From: Mesostigma viride
Taxonomy: Eukaryota; Streptophyta; Mesostigmatophyceae; Mesostigmatales; Mesostigmataceae
Assembly: GCA_009746045.1 (NCBI GenBank)
Contig: RPFO01000406.1
Coordinates: forward strand, 298,501 to 362,500
Direction of reading: 5' to 3'
Length of the DNA: 64,000 bases
The notes under the pieces are model-generated. The model made no database searches. It was not told the DNA's origin and saw nothing but the letters and a program-made list of their open reading frames with translations. Shown here in pieces: positions 11,795 through 23,700 of this stretch; the stretch's first letter is position 1; every line of letters begins with the position of its first letter. The position numbers and the translations under genes are program-made.

Positions 11795-13177
11795 ATGGCG
11801 AGCAAACGCTCCTCAGCCCTGAAAATACGTCTGCAGCTCCGGCTGCAGCTTTGCCCTCCGGCCCAGAAGGCAGCGGCGCCACTACATAGCCAAGCCCAAG
11901 TGGTTGCCCAACCCCCTCCCGGGCTCGCCTCGCCCGCAGCGTCGCCTGATCGAGCCCAAGCGCAGTCACCCTGCCGAGCCGACCTGGGAAGCGCTCGACT
12001 TTGACGCCAGCCAGCCCGGCCGGCTTTTTTGACAAGCTCAACGAAGACCGCACCCTGAGCTGCGTGTTCTGGGGATCACACGCCTCGCTTACCGAACTGT
12101 GCAAACATCTCTTCCACGAGGGTCGCCTCGTCGATTCCTGCCTTCGGGCGCCCATACGAATACATCCTCACCGCCCCCCGCCCCAGTTGCAAGCTGCAGA
12201 CATACGCCCTCTTCTCCCTCCTTGGACGCTCCATCGGGGAGCTCTGGCCCCCCAAGCCCATCACCACCACCTTGACTGAATCCTCCATCCGCTCCCTCCT
12301 TCAGGAGGCCCTCGAGCAGCACGTGCCCCCCCTCGCTGCAGATGTGGCGGCCATGGGCAGCACGCTGGCTGCCGAGCTCCCCCTCGATCCTCTCCACCAT
12401 CTCCACCACCTCCTCCACCCTCCTCGCATCCTCCACCGCCACCACCCCCACCTCCGACGCCATCACCGCGGGCATGCAGCTCTGCGACATCGACCAGCGC
12501 CTCAAGGACAACGCCATCGCCATCGAGGTCCTGCAAAACACCGCAGGCCTCACCGCCCAGGCGGTGAAGGACATTGCCGCCAAGCCAGCCCCCGCTGGCC
12601 CGGCTGGCGCTGCTCCTTCCACCCAGACCTGGGCGGATGTGCTTAAGCAACACACCACCTCCACCGTCGCTGCACAGCTCCAGCAGCAGACGCTCGACCT
12701 CCGTGAGGAGGCCGAGCTCGCCAAGCGCACTGGCCTCAACGTCATCATCAAGAACTTCGACCTGGTGGAAGGTGAGAATTCCGATCTTGAAGCTCGCAGG
12801 TGCGTTTGAGAGAGAAATCCTTGGTTGCATGGGCCTTACTGGTGAGATTGAGCTGGTCGCCCACCGTCTTCCCTGCGCGCGGGGTAAGGCGGGGGCGCCT
12901 CCGCTTCTTCTCACCTTTAAGAGCCCGGCGGACAAGATTTCCGTTTCTCAGACGCCGCAAGCGGCTCGAGAAGACTTTCTTCACCCTGGACGATGACTTG
13001 ACCCTGGCACAGCAACACCGGCGACGGGAGCTATGGCCGACCTACCTCCAGCTCCGGCAGACCGCGGCGGGGAAGCCGGTGTACTGGAAGGGGGCGGCCA
13101 CCTACGTCGGCCACAAGCCCTGGCACGCGACCCCCGCGGCCCCAGCACCTCCATACAGCCCAGCTTGGGGGAATTAA
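11795..13177 (+). pseudogene. L1-type LINE ORF1 remnant (RNA-binding protein)
   Basis: Three frames must be joined to follow the protein. 12342-12809 gives a Ser/Thr/Ala-rich coiled-coil-like part ending AKRTGLNVIIKNFDLVEGE, which resembles the first strand of the RRM-like core of L1 ORF1 proteins. 12800-12960 continues in another frame with a PLLLTFKSPADK strand. 12950-13177 gives the hallmark C-terminal segment TLDDDLTLAQQHRRRELWP followed by GKPVYWKGAATYV. Such proteins bind LINE RNA. The frame changes show it is dead. It is directly followed by the tail of another LINE copy in the opposite orientation. Confidence 0.7.
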
Positions 13178-13525
13178 TTAATTAATTAATTAATAGACAC
13201 GTGACTGCGTCACGTGAGCATAAGTCCTCAGTGGGAGGGGAACATATGGGATGGAATGGATGGTGTAAGCTATCTAGGGCCTAGTTACAGGGGTGTGGGC
13301 ACCGCAGCCCGAATCGCTATGAGTGCCATGCATACGCGGTCACACGCGGAGCCCCCACACACTTGGGGGTGGTCTCCTTCATCACTACTTGCCATCTATC
13401 CTTGCGTATACCGGCATCTGCCTCCATATTACAGACAAACCAGGAGGCTGCCCGGGTGTGAGCCCGTCACGTATAGTGTAGCACATGTCCATGCCGAGTC
13501 TATCACGAAAAGTCCACGGGGAATA
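13163..13525 (-). mobile_element. LINE 3'-UTR copy (minus orientation)
   Basis: (TTAA)n, the CACGTGAC-TGC-GTCACGTG hairpin and about 300 bases of LINE 3' untranslated sequence in reverse. It is colinear with 10980-11345 and with 14000-14330, and it ends near a short match to the RT C-terminus side. Confidence 0.8.
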
Positions 13526-13958
13526 CAGCAGTTGTAGTGTAGAATAGTAAGGCCTAGCCGCGTAGCGTGGCCTTGTACATGTACGCCTATTATGGTCGCC
13601 CTACCAGCTGATGCCTTATTAGCATTATTTAACCATGTACATGCATGTGTGCCTATGATGTGCCATACACCAGATGACGCCTAGCTTTATTTAGCTATGT
13701 TGTGCCCACGCAGAGAGCTGCTCTCTGCTGAGATGCCACACTCTAGCCATTGTCTAGCCATGCTGATCTTCCCCCCTCCGTCGGCCCTTCGGTGCCTGAA
13801 TACAGTGGTGGGCAGGTGCCCTTAGTGCACCCAGAGTAGGTGGCAGTTTACATTCCACCACCTGCAGGAAGTAGCCAAGAGTGTATTAACCCAAGGCCAT
13901 ATGCCCCTTCTCAGGGCTATGTGAGCACTACATACACTCCCAACGGAGTTATGTTACT
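13526..13958. other. stretch without gene
   Basis: Intergenic repeat-rich DNA. Two variants of 'cctagc..g/ttgtacatgtacgcctat' occur near 13550 and 13630. No coding signal is seen. Confidence 0.5.
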
Positions 13959-14605
13959 AATTAATTAATTAATTAATTAATTATTTATTTAATTAATTAA
14001 TTAATTAATTAATGGGATCGATGGAATGGATGATAGAAGCTATATACCGGTCCTAGTCACAGGGTTGTGGGCACCACGGCCCGAATCGCTGTGAATGCCA
14101 AACGCGGTCACCACGGAGCCCCCACAGACTTCCAGGGGTGGTCTCCTTCATCACTACTTGCCATCTATCCTTGCGTACCATCTGCCTCCATATTACAGAC
14201 AAACCAGGAGGCTGCCCGGGCGTGAGCCCGTCACGCCAAGGGCACAGCACATGTCCATGCCGATCGAGTCTATCACGAAAAGTCCACGGGTGGCGGCCCT
14301 GCCGCGCGCGGCCTGGGGCACGCCACGTGAGGACATAACGCCCAGGCTGGGCGGGCTTGGTGCCAGCTAGCTAGTCTATCTGATGTGTCTACCTGATCTG
14401 TGCGGGCCAGGTGCCCGGCTAGGCCCAGGCACCTGTGCCTAAGAATGTGGGAAACATAGGGAAAATCAGCGTACAAATCCTCATTACTAATGTGCAAACC
14501 AAAGGGGATGTTAAGGGCCTTGCGCAGCATCTTGGTACGTGACGTTGCCGTCGAGTCGTTGCTTCAGCTCCTGCGTCAGTGTCAGGTCTCGGGGCCGTAG
14601 ATCAG
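13959..14605 (-). pseudogene. LINE 3' copy with RT C-terminus (minus orientation)
   Basis: It starts with a 55-base TTAA/AATT simple repeat, then LINE 3' untranslated sequence. It then encodes, on the minus strand, the RT C-terminus (GLHISNEDLYADFPYVSHIL and GLAGHLARTD), homologous to 10810-10940. Further upstream, TLTQELKQRLDG is followed by a frame break. Relative to copies at 13163 and 11571 it lacks the hairpin next to the tail. Confidence 0.8.
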
Positions 14606-14715
14606 GATTGTCAAACAGGGATGAAAGGCACCTACTCAAAAGTTGGTACCCCATGACTCTCCCAACGCAGGCGTGTAAAGTGAATGAATGAATGCACGAA
14701 GCAATAATTTTATTG

Positions 14716-17700
14716 CTAACGGGTAGCTATGTTTGTAAAAGAAATGCAAAGAGCATGCTCTATTCCCACCAAGATGCTTTGCTGCGCAGACTTCAATCTC
14801 GCCTTTGACAACGAGATGGACTGATCATTTCGAGCATTTGTGGCCTCTGTCCATGAGCCCTGGCTGGGTGTACCCGCAAGTCGAGTGCTCGCTGCTGCCA
14901 AACCAAAACCAATTTGACCATGGACCACGCCGCGAAAATCATTCTCCACAACAGGGCAATCCAGCGCATGCCACGCCACGTGGCCATCCGGCCGTACCAA
15001 CACGGCGCCGTTGGCACTGAACCCACTGATGCCTTCCCACGACCCTTGCGTGTCCTCTGCTAGAAACCACTCAAACCGGGATGGGCCCCAGGTGGCTGCC
15101 CCATTTGGGATACCTTTCTCCTGCACTAGCCGGCTGGGCACTGCCTTAGCTCCAGGCACAGCGAAGGAGTCAAGGTGATGCGAGGGTGATGGCATAGGGA
15201 CACTGCCCGCAGGTAGCCCATGTCCTTGTTCTCGCTGCCGCCACCTCGCAAGAACATCATGACCCTGGGGAGCGACAAGCACGGCACGCAGCGTCGCGCC
15301 ACGTGGCAGCGCGGGGGCAACCGCCATCGCGGCCTGGAGCCACACGCGGCCCGCGTCCTTGTGTGCCGACGCAAGCAGAAGCAATGGCGGTGCTCGAGGG
15401 GCCGGCCCTGTCCCTGGCTGGCCGCTTCCCTCTGCCATGTCAAACTCCGGGTCCAGCAGGTCAAGTGTCGATACGATGCGATCAGCCCATGATGGACACT
15501 CATCGCGGCTGCAGTTGCTCCCTTCACTCCCATAGTCCAGCCCATGACTTGGCTCACGGTCTGCACCTTGGTTTGGCCCACGGTTCGCTCCATGTTTTGG
15601 GCTATCGTCTTGGCCCTGGTCTGGCCCATGGTCGAGTGCACTCGTATGGTCTCTGCCTTGGTGTGCCGGACGGTCAGGGCCTTGGCTTGGATCATGGTTT
15701 GGGCCACAGTCTTGGACATGGTGGGCCCTCCGGTCGCCAGAAGCGTCCTTCACTGAGGCGATACGGAGCCACCGGTGGGGCAGGCGGCACCCTGGCCACA
15801 ACCCAGGGAGGTAATCGGACCGCTTGGCCTGGAGGAGTGCCGGTCCTGCCGCCTCGGCGTGGTTCCCAGGCGCACGTCCCTGCTGGGTGGGTCCACCACT
15901 GGCCAGCAGGGCACCCTGGGTGTACCTGTGGGCGATTGGCACGAGGGTGCGGGCCAGCAAAAACACCAACACGTTCAATGGGATCCCATCACATGCGGAC
16001 ACACCAACAAGTGACAAGTATACGGACACACCAACAAGTGACAAGTAGAATACCGGCAAACCCACTGCCCATGATTGGATTCAGGCCCCCGCTTCCCCTC
16101 CTTCCCCCCCTCCCCTTCCTCGATGGTCACTGTAACCGGACACGTGTTTAATGCACCACCGCCACAAATAGGTAAACCCCCAGTCAAAAACAAGCACATC
16201 ACCCACCGACAGCATTCGTTGGAACATGGTCCCCAGCAGCTGCCACGAACGGCACTCACTGCGCGCCGAGGTCCCCCCACGAGTGTCCACAAGACGAGAG
16301 TATGTGAAACGAGGGCATGCGATTGGTTGAACACAGTCACCTACGCGATACCGTCTGCACATGTGAAACCAAATCACTCCTCAACCCATCCGTGGTCCCA
16401 TGGGGGCCATCCACTGCACGCCCACGCGGTCACCCGGGAGATTTCCGGCTTTGCACGGCACCCCCCTATTGAAAGGGGTTGGCTGTGATAATGATGATAC
16501 GAGGCACCCCCCTATTGCAAGGGGTTGGCTGTGATAATGATGATACGAGGCTCAGGGGTAGTAGCAGCAGTCGGACACGACCAGGCTCATTGCAGGTGAC
16601 CCCCTGCTGGGGGGGAGGATTCCTCAGTTCCACAACCACCATTCGAAACAAACCCCCACGGGCACGGCACTGACCGCGCGCCGAGGTCTTCGCTCGGGTA
16701 GAGCAGCCGCAGGGACTGGCCGTCATCCAGCGCCGCCTGCACCGCCGCCTGCCGGTGCTTGAGTACCGAGTCCAGCGCGAGGGGGTGCAGCTGGGAACGG
16801 CCCAGCAGGAGCGCGGTGAGGAACGCGGCACGGCGGGCAGGGGTGGGGAGTAGGGAGGCCGGTGGCTGGGACATGTGGCGCACCAGTTGCCTGCGGCAAG
16901 GGCAGGCACGATCGAGGAGGGCGTGTCCACGTTGGCAGAGGGTGAGACCAGGTCGCTGGAGGGTGAGACGAGGGTTGGTGACAGATGCTTTAGATGCTTT
17001 AGGCATGATTGTGCATGCCCTGTGCTTCCGATTTTCAGACATGATTGTGGCGCATGAGCTGCCTGCGTGTGGACACCCCAGGGTTTACCCGCGATGCATC
17101 ATCGTGCCCCGTGATGCAGAATGTTTTGTGGTCAGGCATGCTCTTTACAGAAGGCGGCATGATTAGATGAGGAGATCGTTAATGGTAGAGGGCATGCCAA
17201 CGTTATCGCGAGCCAAAGCCATTAATAAGCCACAAGCCATTAATAAGCCCATTGGTGGGTTGCCAAGTGAAGCCATGGGCAATGTACAGCCTGAGCAGGC
17301 AGACGCTACGTGAAGGGTGCTGACATGACATTAGCACGAAAGTGCCACCATGCCCACTTTTCGCCAGATACGTTTTTCTTTCAGAACATGAAAGTAGCTG
17401 CATGCGTGAGCCCACACTGGAGCCCAGGCGCATTTCCTAGACCTGCTCGCTATAACATCACACGGCACACGGCAAACAGTTGTAATAGGCCCCTTGCGCC
17501 CTCATGGCTGCGTAAGCAATCGATCAGGTGGAGGAAGCACATGCCAATTTGCAGCCTTTGGCTACTCCAGGTCCATGCCAATATGTGGCGTTCCCACCAA
17601 CCCGGCATCTCTAAGTCTGAAGTGGTGGCTCCACCCCTCCACCTGAGATTGTGGGCCCGGCTCACCACGCGTGGCATCTCTGGAAAGCTAGGATGTTCAG

Positions 17701-20700
17701 CGGGGATGTTCCGCAGGGTCCCTTACCATCCACCCATCCCAACTCCACGCCATCCTATCATTAAAGAGGACAGTGCCGTGCATTCTATCATTATAGAGGG
17801 CGCATCGCTCATGAATAGTGTGCCAGTGCACCGCGGGACGTCGCATTTATCTCAGGCCCAAATAAGTCCCCACCCCCACTTGTCATCCCGCCCGCCACGC
17901 GTGAGACCCCCTTTACTGGCCCCCCCGATAATTTCCCCCCCCTCCCCCCCCGATAATCCCCCCCACAACATTACCCACTGTTCCCGTCCCCCCCCACGGC
18001 CGATGGCAGTACCTGACCGGTAGAGGTACCTTATTATTCACACTACCTGACCAGTAGAGGTACCTTATTATTCACAGTACCTGACCAGTAGAGGTACCTT
18101 ATTATTCACAGTACCTGACCAGTAGAGGTACCTTACTATTCACAGTACCTGACCAGTAGAGGTACCTTATTATTCACAGTACCTGACCAGTAGAGGTACC
18201 TTATTATTCACACTACCTGACCAGTAGAGGTACCTTATTATTCACAGTACCTGACCAGTAGAGGTACCTTATTATTCACAGTACCTGACCGGTAGAGGTA
18301 CCTTATTATTCACAGTACCTGACCAGTAGAGGTACCTTATTATTCACAGTACCTGACCAGTAGAGGTACCTTATTATTCACAGTACCTGACCAGTAGAGG
18401 TACCTTATTATTCACACTACCTGACCAGTAGAGGTACCTTATAATTCACAGTACCTGACCGGTAGACATATAGAGAGGTAATGGAATACAATAAACCTAC
18501 CGGGCGTGCTCCGGGTCAATACCCAGGCAGCGGGGCACGCTCATCGCGGCATAAAAGTTGTCCACGCTCAGTGCCGCGTTGGCCTCCGCCACCTGGCGCA
18601 CAGGACAGGGCGGCACGATCCGGGTACCACTAACAATAGCGTATCGTTACTCGATTATGAGAAAGAGAGAGAGAGGGGATGAGGGCGGGGGGAGGGGGAG
18701 GGGCGCCAGGGGGCGAGCGCCGAATTGGCCTCCGCCACCTGGTGGGGGTCAATTAAGGTGGCATGATCCGGGTAATATTTATAAGGTTTTCGTTGAAGGG
18801 TTTGATTTGGAGGGGGCATTGGGGGCCAGTATCCGGATGAGTCATAAGATCAACAACGATAATATAACTAGACGAGAGAGACCTGGCACACGGGCGAGGA
18901 TTTGCACAACAGTGTTGCAATTCACCAGACATGCTACGCATGCGCACTAAGCGATCATGAGCAGACGCACATAAAAAAGCCAAGAAACGAGCAACGGATG
19001 GCTTGCTATCAGGGCGCTAGTCTCGGTACAGGTGACCCCCGCGTGTCGAGCAATGCAACTCATCCCTTCTGGAATCCAACTCATCGCTCCTGGCATCCGG
19101 CGGCTGTGACACGTTGCCAACTACATTGTCTAACCATGGCGTACCGGCTGTCGCTCCTGGTGGTACGTCTTCAGCAGCGCTGGGGGGGAAACTCCTCGGT
19201 GCAACATGGCCAGCTTCCAGGCCAGGTTGTGCGCGTCTTGAAGGCCCGTGTTCATGCCTGCGAGGGGGGGACATCACGCCAACTGGCGGGTGGGTGGTGA
19301 GCGCGCGCAGCCCAAGCGAGGGCAGACACCCGTGCTCAAATGCGCACACGCACACCCATGCACACATAGGCAGCGTGCAGATGTGGACTTTGTAGAAGCC
19401 GCTACACAATGGTATTGCGGCCATGGATTCGCTCCCACAGAGGTATAGCCGCTCCCTGACGCATGGGGCACTATCCATGGCAGGCACTGCCCTGATCATG
19501 CGACCTGCGATTTCTTTTCAGCGAACCGAGGCGGCGATAAGGGGTCTTATAGCCGTAGCTGCGATAAGGGGTCTTATAGCCGTAGCTGTGATAAGGGATC
19601 TTATCGCCGTAGCTGCGATAAGGGATCTAATAGCCGTAGCTGTGATGAGGGGTCTTATAGCCGTAGCTGTGATAAGGGATCTTATCGCCGTAGCTGTGAT
19701 AAGGGATCTTATAGCCGTAGCTGTGATTAGGGACCTTATGGCCGTAGCTGTGATAAGGGGTCTTATAACCGTAGCTGTGATAAGGGATCTTATAGCCGTA
19801 GCTGTGATAAGGGATCTTATCGCCGTAGCTGTGATAAGGGATCTTATAGCCGTAGCTGTGATTAGGGACCTTATGGCCGTAGCTGTGATAAGGGGTCTTA
19901 TAACCGTAGCTGTGATAAGGGATCTTATAGCCGTAGCTGTGATAAGGGATCTTATAGCCGTAGCTGTGATAAGGGATCTTATCGCCGTAGCTGTGATAAG
20001 GGATCTTATAGCCGTAGCTGTGATAAGGGGTCTTATAGCCGTAGCTGTGATAAGGGGTCTTATAGCCGTAGCTGTGATAAGGGATCTTATAGCCGTAGCT
20101 GCGATAAGCGGTCTTATAGCCGTAGCTGCGATAAGGGATCTTATAGCCGTAGCTGTGATAAGGGATCTTATAGCCGTAGCTGTGATAAGGGGTCTTATAG
20201 CCGTAGCTGTGATAAGGGGTCTTATAGCCGTAGCTGCGATAAGGGGTCTTATAGCCGTAGCTGTGATTAGGGACCTTATGGCCGTAGCTGTGATAAGGGG
20301 TCTTATAACCGTAGCTGTGATAAGGGATCTTATAGCCGTAGCTGTGATAAGGGATCTTATAGCCGTAGCTGTGATAAGGGATCTTATCGCCGTAGCTGTG
20401 ATAAGGGATCTTATAGCCGTAGCTGTGATAAGGGATCTTATAGCCGTAGCTGTGATAAGGGATCTTATCACCGTAGCTGTGATAAGGGGTCTTACCACCG
20501 TAGCTGTGATAAGGGATCTTATAGCCGTAGCTGTGATAAGGGATCTTATCGCCGTAGCTGTGATAAGGGATCTTATAGCCGTAGCTGTGATTAGGGACCT
20601 TATGGCCGTAGCTGTGATAAGGGATCTTATAGCCGTAGCTGTGATTAGGGACCTTATGGCCGTAGCTGTGATAAGGGATCTTATCACCGTAGCTGTGATA

Positions 20701-23700
20701 AGGGATCTTATAGCCGTAGCTGCGATAAGGGGTCTTATAGCCGTAGCTGCGATAGGGATCTTATAGCCGTAGCTGCGATAAGGGATCTTATAGCCGTAGC
20801 TGCGATAAGGGGTCTTATAGCCGTAGCTGCGATAAGGGGTCTTATAGCCGTAGCTGTGATAAGGGGTCTTATAGCCGTAGCTGTGATAAGGGATCTTATA
20901 GCCGTAGCTGCGATAAGGGATCTTATAGCCGTAGCTGCGATAAGGGATCTTATAGCCGTAGCTGTGATAAGGGGTCTTATAGCCGTAGCTGTGATAAGGG
21001 GTCTTATAGCCGTAGCTGTGATAAGGGATCTTATAGCCGTAGCTGTGATAAGGGGTCTTATAGCCGTAGCTGCGATAAGGGATCTTATAGCCGTAGCTGT
21101 GATAAGGGGTCTTATAGCCGTAGCTGTGATAAGGGGTCTTATAGCCGTAGCTGTGATAAGGGATCTTATAGCCGTAGCTGTGATAAGGGATCTTATAGCC
21201 GTAGCTGTGATAAGGGATCTTATAGCCGTAGCTGTGATAAGGGATCTTATACCCGTAGCTGCGATAAGGGACCTTATGGCCGTAGCTGTGATGAGGGGTC
21301 TTATAGCCGTAGCTGTGATAAGGGATCTTATACCCGTAGCTGCGATAAGGGACCTTATGGCCGTAGCTGTGATGAGGGGTCTTATAGCCGTAGCTGTGAT
21401 AAGGGATCTTACAGCCGTAGCTGCGATAAGGGGTCTTATAGCCGTAGCTGTGATAAGGGATCTTATAGCCGTAGCTGTGATAAGGGATCTTATAGCCGTA
21501 GCTGTGATAAGGGGTCTTATAGCCGTAGCTGTGATAAGGGATCTTATAGCCGTAGCTGTGATAAGGGGTCTTATAGCCGTAGCTGTGATAAGGGGTCTTA
21601 TAGCCGTAGCTGTGATAAGGGGTCTTATAGCCGTAGCTGCGATAAGGGATCTTATAGCCGTAGCTGTGATAAGGGGTCTTATAGCCGTAGCTGTGATAAG
21701 GGGTCTTATAGCCGTAGCTGTGATAAGGGGTCTTATAGCCGTAGCTGCGATAAGCGGTCTTATAGCCGTAGCTGCGATAAGGGGTCTTATAGCCGTAGCT
21801 GCGATAAGGGATCTTATAGCCGTAGCTGTGATAAGGGGTCTTATAGCCGTAGCTGTGATAAGGGGTCTTATAGCCGTAGCTGTGATAAGGGATCTTATAG
21901 CCGTAGCTGTGATAAGGGGTCTTATAGCCGTAGCTGTGATAAGGGGTCTTATAGCCGTAGCTGTGATAAGGGGTCTTATAGCCGTAGCTGCGATAAGGGA
22001 TCTTATAGCCGTAGCTGTGATAAGGGGTCTTATAGCCGTAGCTGTGATAAGGGGTCTTATAGCCGTAGCTGTGATAAGGGGTCTTATAGCCGTAGCTGCG
22101 ATAAGCGGTCTTATAGCCGTAGCTGCGATAAGGGGTCTTATAGCCGTAGCTGCGATAAGGGATCTTATAGCCGTAGCTGTGATAAGGGGTCTTATAGCCG
22201 TAGCTGTGATAAGGGGTCTTATAGCCGTAGCTGTGATAAGGGATCTTATAGCCGTAGCTGTGATTAGGGACCTTATAGCCGTAGCTGTGATAAGGGGTCT
22301 TATAGCCGTAGCTGTGATAAGGGATCTTATAGCCGTAGCTGTGATAAGGGGTCTTATAGCCGTAGCTGTGATAAGGGGTCTTATAGCCGTAGCTGTGATA
22401 AGGGATCTTATCACCGTAGCTGTGATAAGGGATCTTATAGCCGTAGCTGTGATAAGGGGTCTTATAGCCGTAGCTGTGATAAGGGGTCTGATAGCCGTAG
22501 CTGTGATAAGGGGTCTTATAGCCGTAGCTGTGATAAGGGGTCTTATAGCCGTAGCTGTGATAAGGGGTCTTATAGCCATAGCTGTGATAAGGGGTCTTAT
22601 AGCCGTAGCTGCGATAAGGGATCTTATAGCCGTAGCTGTGATAAGGGGTCTTCTAGCCGTAGTTGTGATAAGGGGTCTTATAGCCGTAGCTGTGATAAGG
22701 GGTCTTATAGCCGTAGCTGTGATAAGGGGTCTTATAGCCGTAGCTGCGATAAGGGGTCTTATAGCCGTAGCTGTGATAAGGGGTCTGATAGCCGTAGCTG
22801 TGATAAGGGGTCTTATAGCCGTAGCTGTGATAAGGGGTCTTATAGCCGTAGCTGCGATAAGGGGTCTTATAGCCGTAGCTGTGATAAGGGGTCTTATAGC
22901 CGTAGCTGTGATAAGGGGTCTTATAGCCGTAGCTGTGATAAGGGGTCTTATAGCCGTAGCTGTGATAAGGGGTCTTATAGCCGTAGCTGTGATAAGGGAT
23001 CTTATAGCCGTAGCTGCGATAAGGGGTCTTATAGCCGTAGCTGCGATAAGGGATCTTATAGCCGTAGCTGCGATAAGGGATCTTATAGCCGTAGCTGTGA
23101 TAAGGGGTCTTATAGCCGTAGCTGTGATAAGGGATCTTATAGCCGTAGCTGCGATAAGGGGTCTTATAGCCGTAGCTGCGATAAGGGATCTTATAGCCGT
23201 AGCTGCGATAAGGGGTCTTATCACCGTAGCTGCGATAAGGGATCTTATAGCCGTAGCTGTGATAAGGGGTCTTATAGCCGTAGCTGTGATAAGGGATCTT
23301 ACAGCCGTAGCTGTGATAAGGGGTCTTATAGCCGTAGCTGTGATAAGGGATCTTATAGCCGTAGCTGCGATAAGGGGTCTTATAGCCGTAGCTGCGATAA
23401 GGGATCTTATAGCCGTAGCTGCGATAAGGGATCTTATAGCCGTAGCTGTGATAAGGGGTCTTATAGCCGTAGCTGTGATAAGGGATCTTATAGCCGTAGC
23501 TGCGATAAGGGGTCTTATAGCCGTAGCTGTGATAAGGGATCTTATAGCCGTAGCTGCGATAAGGGATCTTATAGCCGTAGCTGTGATAAGGGATCTTATA
23601 GCCGTAGCTGCGATAAGGGATCTTATAGCCGTAGCTGTGATAAGGGGTCTTATAGCCGTAGCTGTGATAAGGGATCTTATAGCCGTAGCTGTGATAAGGG

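Noticed and set aside
18009-18465. CRISPR array
   Set aside because: Units are head to tail with no unique spacers. The context is eukaryotic. The same applies to the 27-, 30- and 38-bp arrays.
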